From Buddleja alternifolia (Eukaryota > Streptophyta > Magnoliopsida > Lamiales > Scrophulariaceae): a stretch of 64,000 nucleotides of DNA. Positions 11,083 through 23,130 of the stretch are shown piece after piece. A program made the position numbers and the translations under genes. The stretch is from positions 10,760,046-10,824,045 of the forward strand of contig CM033393.1 of assembly GCA_019426215.1 (NCBI GenBank), read 5' to 3'. Each line of letters opens with the position of its first letter. Position 1 is the first letter of the stretch. The notes beneath the pieces were generated by a model that saw only the letters and a list, made by a program, of their open reading frames with translations, was not told the origin of the DNA and did no database searches.

Positions 11083-13028
11083 CAATCTCTGAATTTTGTG
11101 TTTACTTGCTCATGTGATTGACTTTTTTCCGCGTTTTTGAGGCATGCTTTGAAAGTATTTTTCATATGAAACTATTCTGAATCTCGCTGCAGTTTCTTCA
11201 TGAAAGTTGTATTTTAATGAGTTGTGAATCTGGGCATATAAATTTTATGAGAATCGGACAAGTATAACCCCAAGACGAGCGCGACGCAAAATGCGCGCGC
11301 AGACAGCGCGCGCTGTGCGCACAATAGGAGGCCGAAACGGCACACAGCGTGCGCACTGCACACACTAGGTGGTCCCCCAACGCCGTGCCGTTTGACGGCG
11401 CCAGTCGGAGGGGCTGGCCAGACGCTGGGCGTCCGACCAAGCACGATTAAACCGTGCGCCAAGCGCCCTACATACACCGTGCCATGCGCCCAGCGCACGG
11501 ACCTGTTTCAGGGCCCGGGTTTTCGTGACTCGGGCCCTAATGGGTCGGGTTATATTTTTCTAAGGTCCAAATTTTAATTGAATAGGTGTTTGGGCTATTT
11601 TAGTTATCCGGGTGGGTCAAAAGGATGATGACCCGGATTTAATTAAAAAGGGGCCCAAATTGTTTTGATGAAAATTGTGGATAATTCAATAAATTAGTTA
11701 TTGGGCCTAATTAATTAATTTTGAATAGGCCAATGGTTGGTAATTTAATTTTGATAAAATTAAGCCCAATATAATTTTTATTGATCTTTATTTTAATGAA
11801 ATAATTAATTAATAAACTTTTGGAGAATTTTATTTATTAAGTTATTTATTTAAATAAAGAATTCTCATAAATAGGATTATTTTCATATGAATCAATGAAA
11901 TTTGGAATTTTATTGTGGAAATTAATTAAGTTGGACTAATTAATTTTTATTAATCACCAACATAACTTTTTGATTTATCACGAGCATGTATTATGTGATG
12001 GTGACATATGTCTATGAGCTTAGGTTGCTTCTTTTGATTATGTATTTCTTTTGATGGGTTGTAAGGGCCGGTTTGAGTCCATTTTATTTTATTTCTAGAT
12101 TTATGTATAGGTTTTAAATTACCTCTTGTAATAAATATAAATAGAATAGGCCTTTCAAGATGGAGATCATGCAAAAGAAGAGGAGCTTGGAGCCCACGAA
12201 GATTAGCTAGGCTTTTCTTTTTCAATTTTATGATGGCCCATTGGCTTGGGCCCTCTAGATAAAAGCCCATAGACTTGCGTGTTGTATTATTACTTTCGAT
12301 GCATGTTCATCAGTTGTATGAAGCATGTGTGTTATCAATATGCGCTATATAAATTTGGTGAATGTGCAAAGTGAGACGAATTAAATGTTTAGAACATGAA
12401 TTCTCCCAAATAAAAATTATACTAAGTTAGTAAGGGGTGCTAGGCATCCTTTCCCTCCACTAAACTTGATAAGATCAAGGATTAAATCCATATGTGGCAT
12501 CTTCCCAGTAAGTGGGGGTCATGTATCAAGATTTAGTTCTAAAATTTTATTAAGTGCATTAGATGCCTTAATCGAGACATATTTCACCCCAAATATCGTT
12601 AAAGGGTTGCAAGGTGAAATTCAAATGTTAGATTATGAGGAGTTAGTGGGAATGAACTTAGATAGTCCACATTACCAATCAAGCGTTAAAGGGTTGCGAT
12701 TTTTGTGGATTATGGGATAAATATGATTGAACCGTCTATTTGATAGATTGATGTTTGACATCACTTTAATTAAGTAATGAACCAAATATCGTTAAAGGGT
12801 TGCCATCCATTATATTAATTAAAGAACTCAATCCCCACCACGAAGTTTTCATCAACGATCGCTTCCGTCTTTTCACAGTGGAAGTGTGAAATTTCGAAAA
12901 ATGTAGTGGGAGCCAAGTTATAAGTCTAAGTCCTTGATTTTAAACTTGGTCTTAGTTTAGTCTAATATTCTAATTAAGTCTGGTTTATTTTCTGCAGTTA
13001 TTTGTTTTATCTCTCTCGTTTTTCAAAA
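11083..13028 (+). other. Untranslated leader of B (about 1.95 kb)
   Basis: No credible coding frame. A GC-rich island of about 270 bp (11275-11545) with repeated gcgcgc and gtgcgcac segments stands out in an otherwise AT-rich leader. Three copies of a short motif around cgttaaagggttgc occur at about 12595-12612, 12682-12697 and 12787-12803. The leader may hold packaging and dimerisation signals (inference). Confidence 0.6.
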
Positions 13029-13868
13029 ATGACAATCAACCCACTTTCCGTATTACTCGAAAAGAATATCCTTACCGGACCCAACTACGTGGATTGGCTA
13101 AGGAATTTGAGAATAGTTCTCAATATGGAGTCTCTAGGATACGTGTTGGACACTGATATCCCTGCTCCACCTGCCAGAACACGTGCCAATGAAGAAGAAG
13201 TCCAAGCTCATGAAAAATGGGTAAAGGACGACGTCCGAGTGAGTGGGTACATTCTTGGCTCTATGACGAATGAGCCACAGAGGTCCCATGACAAGATGAC
13301 CACAATGAGGGCTATCTTGGCGCACTTGGTCGAGCTCTATGGTGAGCACAGTAGGACTGCTAGATATGAAATATCTAAAGAGCTCTTCGGAGCCAAAATG
13401 AGAGAAGGGGAGAAGGTTGGGGATCATGTCCTCAAAATGATATCGAGGATCGAGAGATTGGAAGCTCTCGATTTTACAATGAAACCGCAACTTCAGATTG
13501 ATCTTATCTTGTAGTCCTTTCCTGACGCTTTTTCCCAATTCGTCATAAACTTCAATTACAACGAGATTGAATGCAACTTAGCTGGGCTAATGAACAAATT
13601 AAACACTACACAATCTCAATTGAAGCCCAAGGGAAAAGAGACTGCTTTGGTTATCACTTCTAGGCCCAAACGGGCGAAGAATAAGAAGAGAAAAACCAAG
13701 AAGCAGGCTGGAGAGCTTGGAGCTCAGGGTGGTGTCGATAAAGAAAAAGGGAAAGCTCCTGTGATTCGCAAGCGAAAGGGGCCACAAAAGACAGAGAGAT
13801 GCCTACACTGCGGTGAGCTGGGCCACTGGAGAAGGAACTGTCCAAATATGGGGCCTGGCGCACAAGGT
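13029..13868 (+). pseudogene. Gag part of the B polyprotein
   Basis: The ATG at 13029 opens MTINPLSVLLEKN, followed by the typical copia gag segment LTGPNYVDWLRNL. The CCHC knuckle CLHCGELGHWRRNC is at 13800-13841. A single TAG at 13512-13514 interrupts the frame in DLIL*SFPDAF. The family usually has Gln there, so one C-to-T change explains it. The frame continues in phase afterwards. The product would build the particle and bind RNA through the knuckle. Confidence 0.86.
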
Positions 13869-14330
13869 ATAGAACTTTATGTTCATGAAACTTATTGTTC
13901 TATGACCGTCTTCTCTACATCTTGGATTCTTGACTCTAGAGCTACTGCTCACATATGTTGTATGAATCTGGATCTGATGCGAGGAAGGAAGTTGGACAAC
14001 GATGAGGTGAAGATCAGAGTAGGCAGCGGGCAAAGCGTCGCGGCTACTGCAATAGGATCTACCTCGTTGTTTTTAAATTCTGGACATGTACTATTACTGG
14101 ATAATGTTTTGGTTTTGCCTAATGGGCTTAAAAACATTGTTTCTATTCCCGTTTTAGTTAAGAATGGTTACACTTTCCGTTTTATTGATGAACGATGCAA
14201 CATTTATTATGGTAATAAATTTGTAGGCTTTGCTTCTTTGATAAATGGATTGTATTACCTTAGTGTCCAGAATGAGTATGCAGTGAATACTATACAAAGG
14301 AAACGTAGTAGGCTTGAAATAAACCAACGA
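13869..14330 (+). pseudogene. Protease part of B, active site DSG changed to DSR
   Basis: The aspartic protease motif reads WILDSRATAHIC, with the Asp codon at 13932. The family has DSGATAHI. Gly to Arg by one G-to-A change next to the catalytic Asp should inactivate it. The flap region LDNVLVLPNGLKN is well kept. The segment lies in the same frame as gag and integrase. Confidence 0.83.
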
Positions 14331-15194
14331 TTGATATGGCACATTCCACTAGACCATGCTGGCGAACAAAAGATTCGCAAAATGGAAAAATATGGGCTAA
14401 TTGGCCCACTGGGATTGGATCCCTATCCTACTTGTGAATCTTGTCTCAAAGGCAAAATGGCTAGATCGCCCTTCACATGGAGCTTTGAAAGGGGCTCACA
14501 AATCTTAGGTTTAGTGCATACTGACGTTTGTGGTCCATTTGGAAAAATGTCCAGAGGAGGTTTCCTTTACTTTATCACCTTCACTGACGACCATTCTCGG
14601 TATGGTCTAGTGTACTTGATGAAGCATAAGTCCGAATCCATTGACAAGTTCAAGGAATTCAAAGCTTTAGTGGAAAATCAAACAAGTCAACGTATAAAAA
14701 CTCTTCGATCTGATCGAGGAGGAGAATATATGAGCGACGAGTTTGACTTATACCTCCGAGAGAATGGTATAGTATTGCAACTCACACCTCCAGTAACTCC
14801 ACGGTTGAATAGAGTAGCAGAGCAAAGGAATCAAACCTTGTTGGACATGGTTCGCTCCATGCTTAGCTACACTGATTTACCCATTTCACTGTGAGGTCAC
14901 GCGCTGTTTACAGCTGCACACATTTTAAATAGATGTCCGTCCAAGTCCGTTCCTCTAACTCCCTATGAAATGTGGAGAAATAGGAAACCAAGTCTTAACC
15001 ACATAAAGATTTGGGGATGTCCTGCTTATGTCAAAAAGACTAAAGTGGACAAGTTGGAGGCTAGGTCCTTAAACGGACGTTTCATTGGATATCCTGAAGA
15101 TTCTTTGGGATATCTCTTTTACCTGCACAATGATCAAAGGATCATTGTAGCCTTACAAATCCACTTTCTTAAAGATGAGTTCATTCAAGAATGA
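14331..15194 (+). pseudogene. Integrase part of B
   Basis: The zinc module has WHIPLDH (His at 14340) and CESCLKGK. The catalytic core shows D in HTDVCGP (14523), D in RSDRGGEY (14712) and E in RVAEQRNQT (14820). A TGA at 14892-14894 stands where the family has Trp before GHALFTAAHILNR. The frame then continues in phase through YEMWRNRKPSLNHIKIWG to a second TGA at 15192-15194. Both stops are single-base changes. Confidence 0.85.
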
Positions 15195-16450
15195 GGAGCG
15201 GGTAGAAAGTTTGTTCTAGAAGAGCAAAATGAAACCCCACAGGATACATCTACACAGGGAGTGAGAACCGAACCTTCTGTAACACAACCACAACCACGAC
15301 GATCGAATAGAGTATCTCAACCGCCTGAGAGGTACGGATATCTAATGCAGAGGGAGTTGGATCTCCATTCTATGTTAGAGGAGGATCATGGAGATGATCC
15401 CTCCACTTTTGATCAAGCGATGGTGGATGTGGATGCTGCTAGATGGCGTGAAGCTATGCAAACTGAGATCGATTCAATGCATGAAAACCAAGTCTAGAAA
15501 CTTGTAGACCAACCTGAAGGGATAAAACCAATCGGGTGTCAATGGATCTACAAGAGAAAGATTGGTGTTGATGGAAAAGTAGACACCTACAAAGCCAGGC
15601 TAGTGGCGAAAAGGTATAGTCAAAAAGAAGGAATTGACTACCAAGAAACCTTCTTTCCAGTGGCTATGATCAAATCAATAAGGATTCTACTTGCAATAGC
15701 AGCATACCTAGATTATGAAATATGGCAAATGGATATCAAAACTGCTTTCCTAAATGGATTCCTAGAAGAGGATATCTATATGGAACAGCCTAAAGGTTTT
15801 GAATCTGAGGAGCATATTCATAAGGTGTGTAAACTTGAGAGATCTATTTATGGACTCAAACAAGCATCTCGTAGCTGGAATCTACGTTTTGATGAGGTTG
15901 TCAAAGGATTTGACTTCATCAAAAACGAAGACGAGCCCTGTGTTTACAAGAAGGTCAGTGGGAGCAAGTTGACATTCCTAGTGTTATATGTAGATGACAT
16001 ATTACTCATTGGGAATGACATAGGAATGCTCACCACAACCAAGAAGTGGCTTTCGAGTACATTCTCCATGAAAGAGTTGGGAGAAGCGACCTATATTCTA
16101 GGGATTCCGATCTACAGAGATCGAACCAAAAGAATGATAGGACTTTCTCAAGCCCTTTACTTAGAAAAGGTCCTAAAAAGGTATAGGATGGAAGATTCTA
16201 AGAAAGGGTTCCTACCAATGAGACATGGGATACATCTTTCGAAATCTATGTGTCCTCAAAGTGAGGAAGATAGAAAAGAAATGAACATTAAGCCCTACGC
16301 GTCTGCTGTGGGCAGCTTGATGTACGCGATGCTCTGTACTAGACCCAACATTGCTTATGCTGTGAGCGTTGTTAGTCGATTTCAAGCAAATCCTGGTAAG
16401 GAACATTGGATAGCTCTGAAGAATATCCTAAAGTATCTGAAAAGAACTAA
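15195..16450 (+). pseudogene. Reverse transcriptase part of B
   Basis: In phase with gag and integrase. A linker rich in Arg and Pro (RRSNRVSQPPERYGY) leads to WREAMQTEIDSM, then a TAG at 15495-15497 where Trp is expected. The RT core follows with QMDIKTAFLNG, SIYGLKQASRSWN and YVDDILLIGND (YVDD at 15987-15998), so both catalytic Asp motifs are intact. Confidence 0.86.
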
Positions 16451-16973
16451 GGATATGATTCTCACCTATGGAAGTGGTGACCTGAGGGTGGACGGGTACA
16501 CTGATTCAGATCTCCAATTTGATGTTGATGACCGAAAATCCACCTCGGGATTTGTATTTACTCTAAATGGTGGAGCGGTGACTTGGAAAATTTCCAAGCA
16601 AAGCACAATCGTAGACTCCACCACAGCGGCTGAATACATAGCTGCCTTGGAGGCAGCTAAAGAAGCTGTTTGGATTAGGAAGTTCGTTGAGAAACTTCAA
16701 GTGGTTCCTAGCATAAAGCTCTCATTGCCATTTTATTGTGACAACACCGGAGCTATAGTGCAAGCGAAGGAACCTAGGTCTCACAATAAATCCAAACACA
16801 TAGAGAGGAGATATCACATCATAAGAGAGATCATTGCACGAGGTGAAATAGTTGTTCGAAAAATAGCCTCAGCCGACAATGTCTCTGATCCATTGACCAA
16901 GCCATTGGCACAGGCGATGCTGGAAAAACATCTAAAAAAGATGGGTATTAAATACCACAGCAAATGGCATTGA
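16451..16973 (+). pseudogene. RNase H part of B
   Basis: Copia RNase H with VDGYTDSDLQFD (Asp at 16503), DRKSTSGFVF, DSTTAAEYIA (Glu at 16632), FYCDNTGAI and SKHIERRYHIIRE. It removes RNA from the RNA-DNA hybrid. The polyprotein stop is at 16971-16973. No stop interrupts this segment. Confidence 0.86.
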
Positions 16974-16976
16974 GTG

Positions 16977-16988
16977 CAAGTGGGAGAT
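16977..16988 (+). other. Polypurine tract of B
   Basis: caagtgggagat directly before the 3' LTR, the usual primer for plus-strand DNA. Confidence 0.8.
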
Positions 16989-17128
16989 TATTAGAATATA
17001 TGCCCTCGAATGCCATAAAGAGAATAGATTTATAGGGCATAAACATTGTAACTAAACTATGGTTTTTTTTATTAATATAAGGCAGTTGATTGTTGTTTTC
17101 TTATAGGCATTTATAAGGTGTGAATAAA
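16989..17128 (+). repeat. 3' LTR of B, proximal part
   Basis: Begins TATTAGAATATATGCCC; the canonical TG has become TA. It ends at the D insertion, with the TSD ataaa at 17124-17128. Confidence 0.87.
17124..17128. repeat. TSD of D, left copy (ataaa)
   Basis: Matches 25052-25056. The B 5' LTR has the single-copy target near 3608-3612. Confidence 0.9.
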
Positions 17129-19046
17129 TGACACGCTAAAAGCTAACGTGCTATAATAGCAAGTGCACTAGTCGTGTGTAGTAATAAAAGTGGACGAGAA
17201 GTCCGGATTGTCGAACCACAAGGACTTGAATTCTAGTTTAAGATTTTATAACAACAAAGATCAAAACAATAAAGGTAAAATGAGTGTGAAATGCGTAAGA
17301 TAAGAACAAGGTTGAACAAATGATTTAAAACAAAATAGAAAGGGAGACTAAGGCACATGCTAGGTTCAAATTGATCAATTATACTTATAAAGATTCTCGT
17401 TGAAAGATTACGCTTATATTGTTATGGTGAGAGCTCCGAGGGTAGAGAATAACCGATGTCTCGCGTATAAACTCCTATGCTTAGATCGTGATTTCCCAAA
17501 TATTCCTATCCGGAAATCTAACCACTAAACATGCATTAACGTACTAGAGTTCACTCGATTTGAATCGAACAACTTCACCCGGGAATCTTTACCTATGTCT
17601 AGGGCAATTCCTCATTAGTTGCGGGTCATGATGTGAATTTCTTGCACCCTAAGTTAATTTTCTCCCGAAATATCAACCTAGGCATAAGATTCTAATATAT
17701 AGTGATCAAGTATATGCAAGATAAGTAAAAACACAAATTCACATCACATAACAATATAAGAATAACCTCAACAATCATCTATTATAAGTATATATCACAA
17801 TTTGACCTTACATGGCCTTAGTCTTATGAAATTAGTTCATAATAGAAAGTATGAAAAACAATAATGAGTAAATACACATATTCATAGACATGAATGAAAA
17901 TGAAAAGGCTATAAAAACTCCCTCTAATTGAATGATGATGGATCTTGAAGTTGAGCCTTCAATTCCTAGCTTTCTCCTCTTAGAATGATGAAGAATGGTG
18001 ATGAATGAAGCTTGAGGACTGATTCCTCCTCCTCCTCTCCTCTAAGAATCTGAAATTGATAGTGAATGATGAAGAGTATGGGTTCCCCCTCCTTTTATAG
18101 CCAAAATTCCACTAAAGTATGCATTAAAAATTCCCATTAAAGTTCCCCAATGAGAATTCCACCTAAGGTGATGCTTAAAGTTTGGCTTTTAAGATTCCAA
18201 CCAGCTAAAAAATGCTGAAATTTCGGCCATTAAGAATTCCACCAAGCATAACCATGTGAAAACTTCAACAAAACACATGCATGCTGCCATTTTCTTGCTT
18301 TCCAGCGCAGTCTTAGTATTTTCCTCATAAACGTCTCCACAGATCTCCAAATTGGATGATTCAAGTCCCCATGTGAAGCTAACACATAGATCTACAACTT
18401 TGCAGAAGGACATTTTGTCCAATTCGGTCTCTACGTATACCTAAATTACGTTTCAACATGGAGGTTGTTTCTGATTTGGCGCCCATAAAGTAAATCTACC
18501 AAGAAACACACTTATGACAACCCCTCAACACATGTGCTGAATTATGGCCAAAAGTGATTCTTACCCATCATATAAGGCTGGAATTTAGGCTGAAAAAGGA
18601 GTAACATTCGGACTATCCATGCCTAGGCATGACTAGGAGGGCGTTGGGGCGTATCTTCGCACATGTACTTCTCTGTTCGGCGCAGCAATCGTATTTCCTT
18701 CACAATTATCTCTATAGACCTCCGATTTGGATGTTTCAAGTTCCCATTTGAAGCTAAGACATACATCTAAAACTTTGTAGAAGGAAACTTTGTCTAAGTC
18801 GGTCTCAAAATGTACGGAATTATCGCTCGAATGTGGTAGGAGATGCATAAACCGCCTAGGTGTTGAAAAACATGCTTGAACTTGTTTTGTACATCGTTTT
18901 TCTTCCCTTTTCTTCATGTATTCTCATTTATTACCTGTATTCACTTAACACACCTATTAAATGCAAATGTGACATGATTTAAGCAATAAGTGAATCCAAA
19001 TCATAAGAATTACGGTCTTAAAAACACGTAAAAACACCTCTTATCA
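17129..19046 (-). repeat. 3' LTR of D
   Basis: On the minus strand begins TGATAAGAGGTG and ends TTAGCGTGTCA. TATA box TATAAAAG on the minus strand at 18092-18099. The small ORFs inside are repeated identically in the other LTR and are not genes. Confidence 0.93.
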
Positions 19047-20688
19047 ACACCCCCAAACTTATCAATTGCTCGACCTCGAGCAATAAGAGCTATAAGGCAA
19101 GACCAACATCATTCAATGGGAGAAAAGAAAACAACTAACTAACTCACTTTCGTGGAGTAAACGATTGCACTTAGCGGGTGCAACAAGCCTTTAAACCTTT
19201 GAGTTACCTCAAAGGACGAGTTATAGTCTCGTGAAGGTTTGCATAAAATATACCCACAAAATCTAGCAAATTTTCAATCCCAACCGAATCAACACATCTC
19301 AATATGATCAACAAGAATGAATGGCATAAAATCAACCTTTTAAAGTTCACAAATATATATATACATATCAACTACTTTTGCTCATGTGACACCAATACTT
19401 GAAACGACTCCCTAGGGTATAGTGAAAAATAAATCTAGGGTATTATAGTCGAGAGGCATCCTTACCAAATTTTGGACATTAATCCCATATCTATCAACTT
19501 TTGATCAAACACAAGGCACAAGAATTATAGAAAATCTCATAGCCATTTAAATTTCATTATCTCAAATATTCAACATTCAATTCATATGGAATTTCCATTA
19601 AACTTCATTAAGGCGAGATCATGTGCAATGTTTTATTCCATTAGGCTTTCTATGACACCCATGTAACAAGTTTTAGACCAATGACTCCCAAACTAGATAG
19701 TTTTAGGGCATTAAGTGTAGAGACACTCCTAAGGATTTAATCACTTGAGTATCAAAGGCCACGAAATAAAACTAGATCTTTTAAACAATTCACTTCTTTT
19801 GGCTTGAGCATAGCTCAAATTAGCATAATAGTACAGTATATAGGCATGAAACTTTTCACCTCCGGTACGTATTAGCCTGACCACTTTTGGTCATACCAAA
19901 ATTCAACCTTTTCAATTCATTGTTAGCATATAAAATTACTACTCAACTTATAACCTTATGAGAAATCTAAGTTAATATTTCTGGGAATAATTTCTTAAGT
20001 GTCTCAAGATGGTTATCCTCTCAACTCCTCTACCTTTGATTTAAGTGCATTGTGAATCATCTAAAGAATCAATTCTAGTCTAAGGTCTCCACGAGCAATT
20101 TCAAAGATATATATATTCCATTAAATTCAGATTATTTCAAGAATTCATGCCATTTTTCCAAGTCAATCAATTTCAATGCATCAATTGGAAGGACTAAAAA
20201 TTTTTCATGCTTGATTTTCTCAACAAAGAAGCATATAAACATGATATCAAACAAACTTTCCCCAAATTCAAGTTAAAAATTAGGATTGCATTTTCAATAT
20301 TCAAAATAGATACTCTTCTACCCCCAAACTTAAATCCAACATTGTCCCCAATGTTGTTACAACATGCATACACAAAGGTAAAAGAACACTTACAACCAAG
20401 GATGTTGAAAAACATCCTTAAACTTCCAATACATAATCCTATAGCTTCTCCTCCTCTCGAGTAAAATGAGCATGGTCCAAATTTGCATCATATCTAACAC
20501 TTCAACTTTTCAAACCATCAAGCATAAGAAAACATACATGCCAAAAGTGCATGTTTGAACACAACATAAAGAAACAAACTAAACAAAACAAAAACAAAAT
20601 CAAAAAGAAAAACAAACTTACAAACTTGGGTTGCCTCCCAAGAAGCGCTAGTTTAGAGTCGGTAGCTCGACTTTGTGCTCTTTGAGGT
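19047..20688 (-). other. Noncoding 3' region of D with polypurine tract
   Basis: About 1.6 kb where RT and integrase would be expected. I see no pol remnant. It is AT-rich, with isolated conserved-looking pieces such as gggttgcctcccaagaag (20629-20646, plus strand). The polypurine tract AAGTTTGGGGGTGT is on the minus strand at 19047-19060. Confidence 0.7.
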
Positions 20689-22971
20689 TCAAATAGGTGG
20701 TCCATTTAACACGACCAAATCCTTGTCATGCCTCCTTTTAGCTCCATGTTCTACTTGCTTCCACTCATATTGCGGGATTTTGCAATAAGCCCTTTGTATT
20801 GGATGAGTCTTTTCAATCTTACGAGCACGGCGATGGGGTGGAATGTATTTCATGCATAAATCTTCTTTTCCCTCTTTGTTGTGTTTATCATAGGGAATCT
20901 CATCCTCCAACTCGAGTGTGCCCTTAGCCTTGCCATTTGCACATTTCTCATCAAGAGAAGGGTTAATAACATCGATATTGGAACAAGTAAGATCATCCAT
21001 AGATGGTTTCCTGTTATTTGAAGCATCAAATATCACTTTTACATCTCCTACCCTCAATGATAACTTACCTTTTCCCATGTCGATCTTGGCATTGCTAGTG
21101 ACTAGGAAAGGTCTTCCTAGAATCAAGGGCATCTCAACATCTTCCTCCATATCAAGGACCACAAAGTCAACCCGGAAAAAGAATTTGTCAACTTGTACAA
21201 TAACATCTTCTATTATCCCCTTTGGTCTCTTAATTGATCCATCGGCGAGTTGGAGGCTCATTGATGTCGGTTTGGGATTTCCAAGGCCCAACTTCTTGAA
21301 GAGAGAATATGGGAGGAGATTGATACTTGCTCCCGTATCGCAAATAACCTTTTCAAAAGTAAGAGGGCCAATGGTGCACGGAATGGTGAGCCTCCCCGGG
21401 TCCTCACAAAGAGTCGCCACAATCCTACGGAAAATCGGATCCATATCCTTCTTTTTCGTTTTTTGTGCATTTGGAAATGGAAGACGAACCTCGATGGGAT
21501 GATGCGTTGGAGTTGAAGGGCTAGCTATGGAGGATACAGAATGTGGCGCTTGGGCGTGACAATCGGCACCTTGGCGCAGCGACAAGGGCACCTGGGCATG
21601 GATGGATGGGCGCTCGGGCGCATCAGTGCGAACATTATCACCTTTTACCTGTTCGCCACTTCTCAAGGTAATTGCATAGCATTGCTCTTTCGGGTTCTTT
21701 TCCGTGTCACTTGGTAAAGTTCCCGGGGCTCTCTCGCTGATTGTCTTTGTCATTTGACCCATTTGTGTCTTCAAATCCTTCATATCCATCATTAAATCCT
21801 TCATCATAGTACGGAGTTCGTTGATTGCTGAATCCGATTTCTTTATTTCCTCATCAAGACGTTCATCGGTTGTAGGAGGCCTAACTTGCCTTTGTACATG
21901 AGGATTACCTTGCCTTTGAGCTTGATTGTTGATGAATGGAGGCCTTGGTGCTTGATAGATATTGATATGGGCGTTTTGTGCCGGATTGGGCCTCCTTGGA
22001 AAATTTTCGGGCACATGGAAGTTCAATTGAGGTTGATTGGCATTTCCAACATAGTTTACATTGCCAACCATTGTTTCCAAAACGACTTCTTTTTCCAACT
22101 CTTGAACACGAGCAATTTTTTTAGTGGGTGTGATCTCTTCATCATCGGGATAGAGCTCATCTTCCCGGGCTAATTGCTCAATCTTGTCCCACACACTTTG
22201 GCAATCGAGCCCAAGGAGATCACCACCGGCGCCGGCATTGAGCCTATTTCGGATGCGCGATCGGACTCCATCATGGAATCGTAGTACTTGCTCGCTCAAC
22301 TTTAGGTTGTGATCCGGGCATTTTCGGAGCATGTTTTTATATCTAGCCCATGCCTCGGCCAAGGACTCATGATTCCCTTGCTTAAACTCTTTAATATTGC
22401 TCCTTAGCTCGTTGATTTTGGAGGGTGGAAAGAATTTGCTCAAAAAGGCATCAACCAATTGTCCCCATGTTGTGATGGATTGGGGTGGTAGAGACTTGTA
22501 CCACATGGTCGCCCTTTCCTTTAATGAGAAGTGGAAGACTCTTAGACGAATTGCATCAAGATCTCGTGGATGAAATTGAGTAGTCATGAGAGTGTCGTCT
22601 AAAGTCTCCAAATGCTCATGAGGTGATTCATGGGTCTGTCCATAGAAGGGTTCGCTTTGCACCATGCTAAAGATGTGTGACGGAATGTGATAATTTGGTG
22701 CATAGAAATTTGGAAAGACTACGGGCCCCGGTATGGTGTGGACCCTTGGAGGTAGACTTTCCCGGACCGATGGAAGTCTTTGAGGAGGTGCCGATTGCAT
22801 AGCTTGGAATAGATTTTGCAACCATTCCCTGTTTTCCGGGAGATTTATGTCGGGAAAATTCCCATTTGGATTTAGATTGTCGGCCATTTCTCGAGCGCGT
22901 CTACTAGATCGAAGAACACGCTCTATCTCCGGCTCAAAATTGTATAGAGGCTCGTTAGAAGAGCGGGTCAT
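20689..22971 (-). CDS. Gag-protease of Athila-type element D
   Basis: An intact frame of about 760 residues from the ATG at 22969-22971; an upstream in-frame ATG at 23004 is possible but lies in the leader. The gag core includes ATMWYKSLPPQSITTWGQL, FLSKFFPPSKINELR and EAWARYKNMLRKCPDHNL, typical of Athila and related gags. There is no CCHC knuckle. The protease is CDTGASINLLPYSLFKKLGL, with the catalytic Asp-Thr-Gly, and ends with LILGRPFL. It should assemble particles and mature them, but replication would need RT and integrase from another element. The frame stops at GPPI with no RT after it. Confidence 0.9.
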   Translation of the reverse strand: MTRSSNEPLYNFEPEIERVLRSSRRAREMADNLNPNGNFPDINLPENREWLQNLFQAMQSAPPQRLPSVRESLPPRVHTIPGPVVFPNFYAPNYHIPSHIFSMVQSEPFYGQTHESPHEHLETLDDTLMTTQFHPRDLDAIRLRVFHFSLKERATMWYKSLPPQSITTWGQLVDAFLSKFFPPSKINELRSNIKEFKQGNHESLAEAWARYKNMLRKCPDHNLKLSEQVLRFHDGVRSRIRNRLNAGAGGDLLGLDCQSVWDKIEQLAREDELYPDDEEITPTKKIARVQELEKEVVLETMVGNVNYVGNANQPQLNFHVPENFPRRPNPAQNAHINIYQAPRPPFINNQAQRQGNPHVQRQVRPPTTDERLDEEIKKSDSAINELRTMMKDLMMDMKDLKTQMGQMTKTISERAPGTLPSDTEKNPKEQCYAITLRSGEQVKGDNVRTDAPERPSIHAQVPLSLRQGADCHAQAPHSVSSIASPSTPTHHPIEVRLPFPNAQKTKKKDMDPIFRRIVATLCEDPGRLTIPCTIGPLTFEKVICDTGASINLLPYSLFKKLGLGNPKPTSMSLQLADGSIKRPKGIIEDVIVQVDKFFFRVDFVVLDMEEDVEMPLILGRPFLVTSNAKIDMGKGKLSLRVGDVKVIFDASNNRKPSMDDLTCSNIDVINPSLDEKCANGKAKGTLELEDEIPYDKHNKEGKEDLCMKYIPPHRRARKIEKTHPIQRAYCKIPQYEWKQVEHGAKRRHDKDLVVLNGPPI

Positions 22972-23106
22972 GCACCACAAATTACACCTAACAATTAAAC
23001 ACAAAAAACAAAATTAGAATAATAAAATAAAAGAAAGGTTAGAAATAAACGAAGAACTAAAAATTATGAAAATTTAAACGAAAAATCAAAAACTAAAATG
23101 AACAAG

Positions 23107-23124
23107 TCCCCGGCAACGGCGCCA
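23107..23124 (-). other. Primer binding site of D (tRNA-Asp)
   Basis: Minus strand TGGCGCCGTTGCCGGGG, complementary to the 3' end of plant tRNA-Asp, the primer typical of Athila-type elements (family knowledge). No mismatch over at least 17 bases. Confidence 0.88.
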
Positions 23125-23130
23125 AAAACT

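Noticed and set aside
11198..11577. Overlapping GC-rich open frames on both strands
   Set aside because: Low-complexity island in the B leader; frames open only because stops are rare in GC-rich DNA, and no protein motif is present.
18633..18917. 94-codon frame, repeated identically at 24638-24922
   Set aside because: Both copies are simply the two LTRs of D; no motif.
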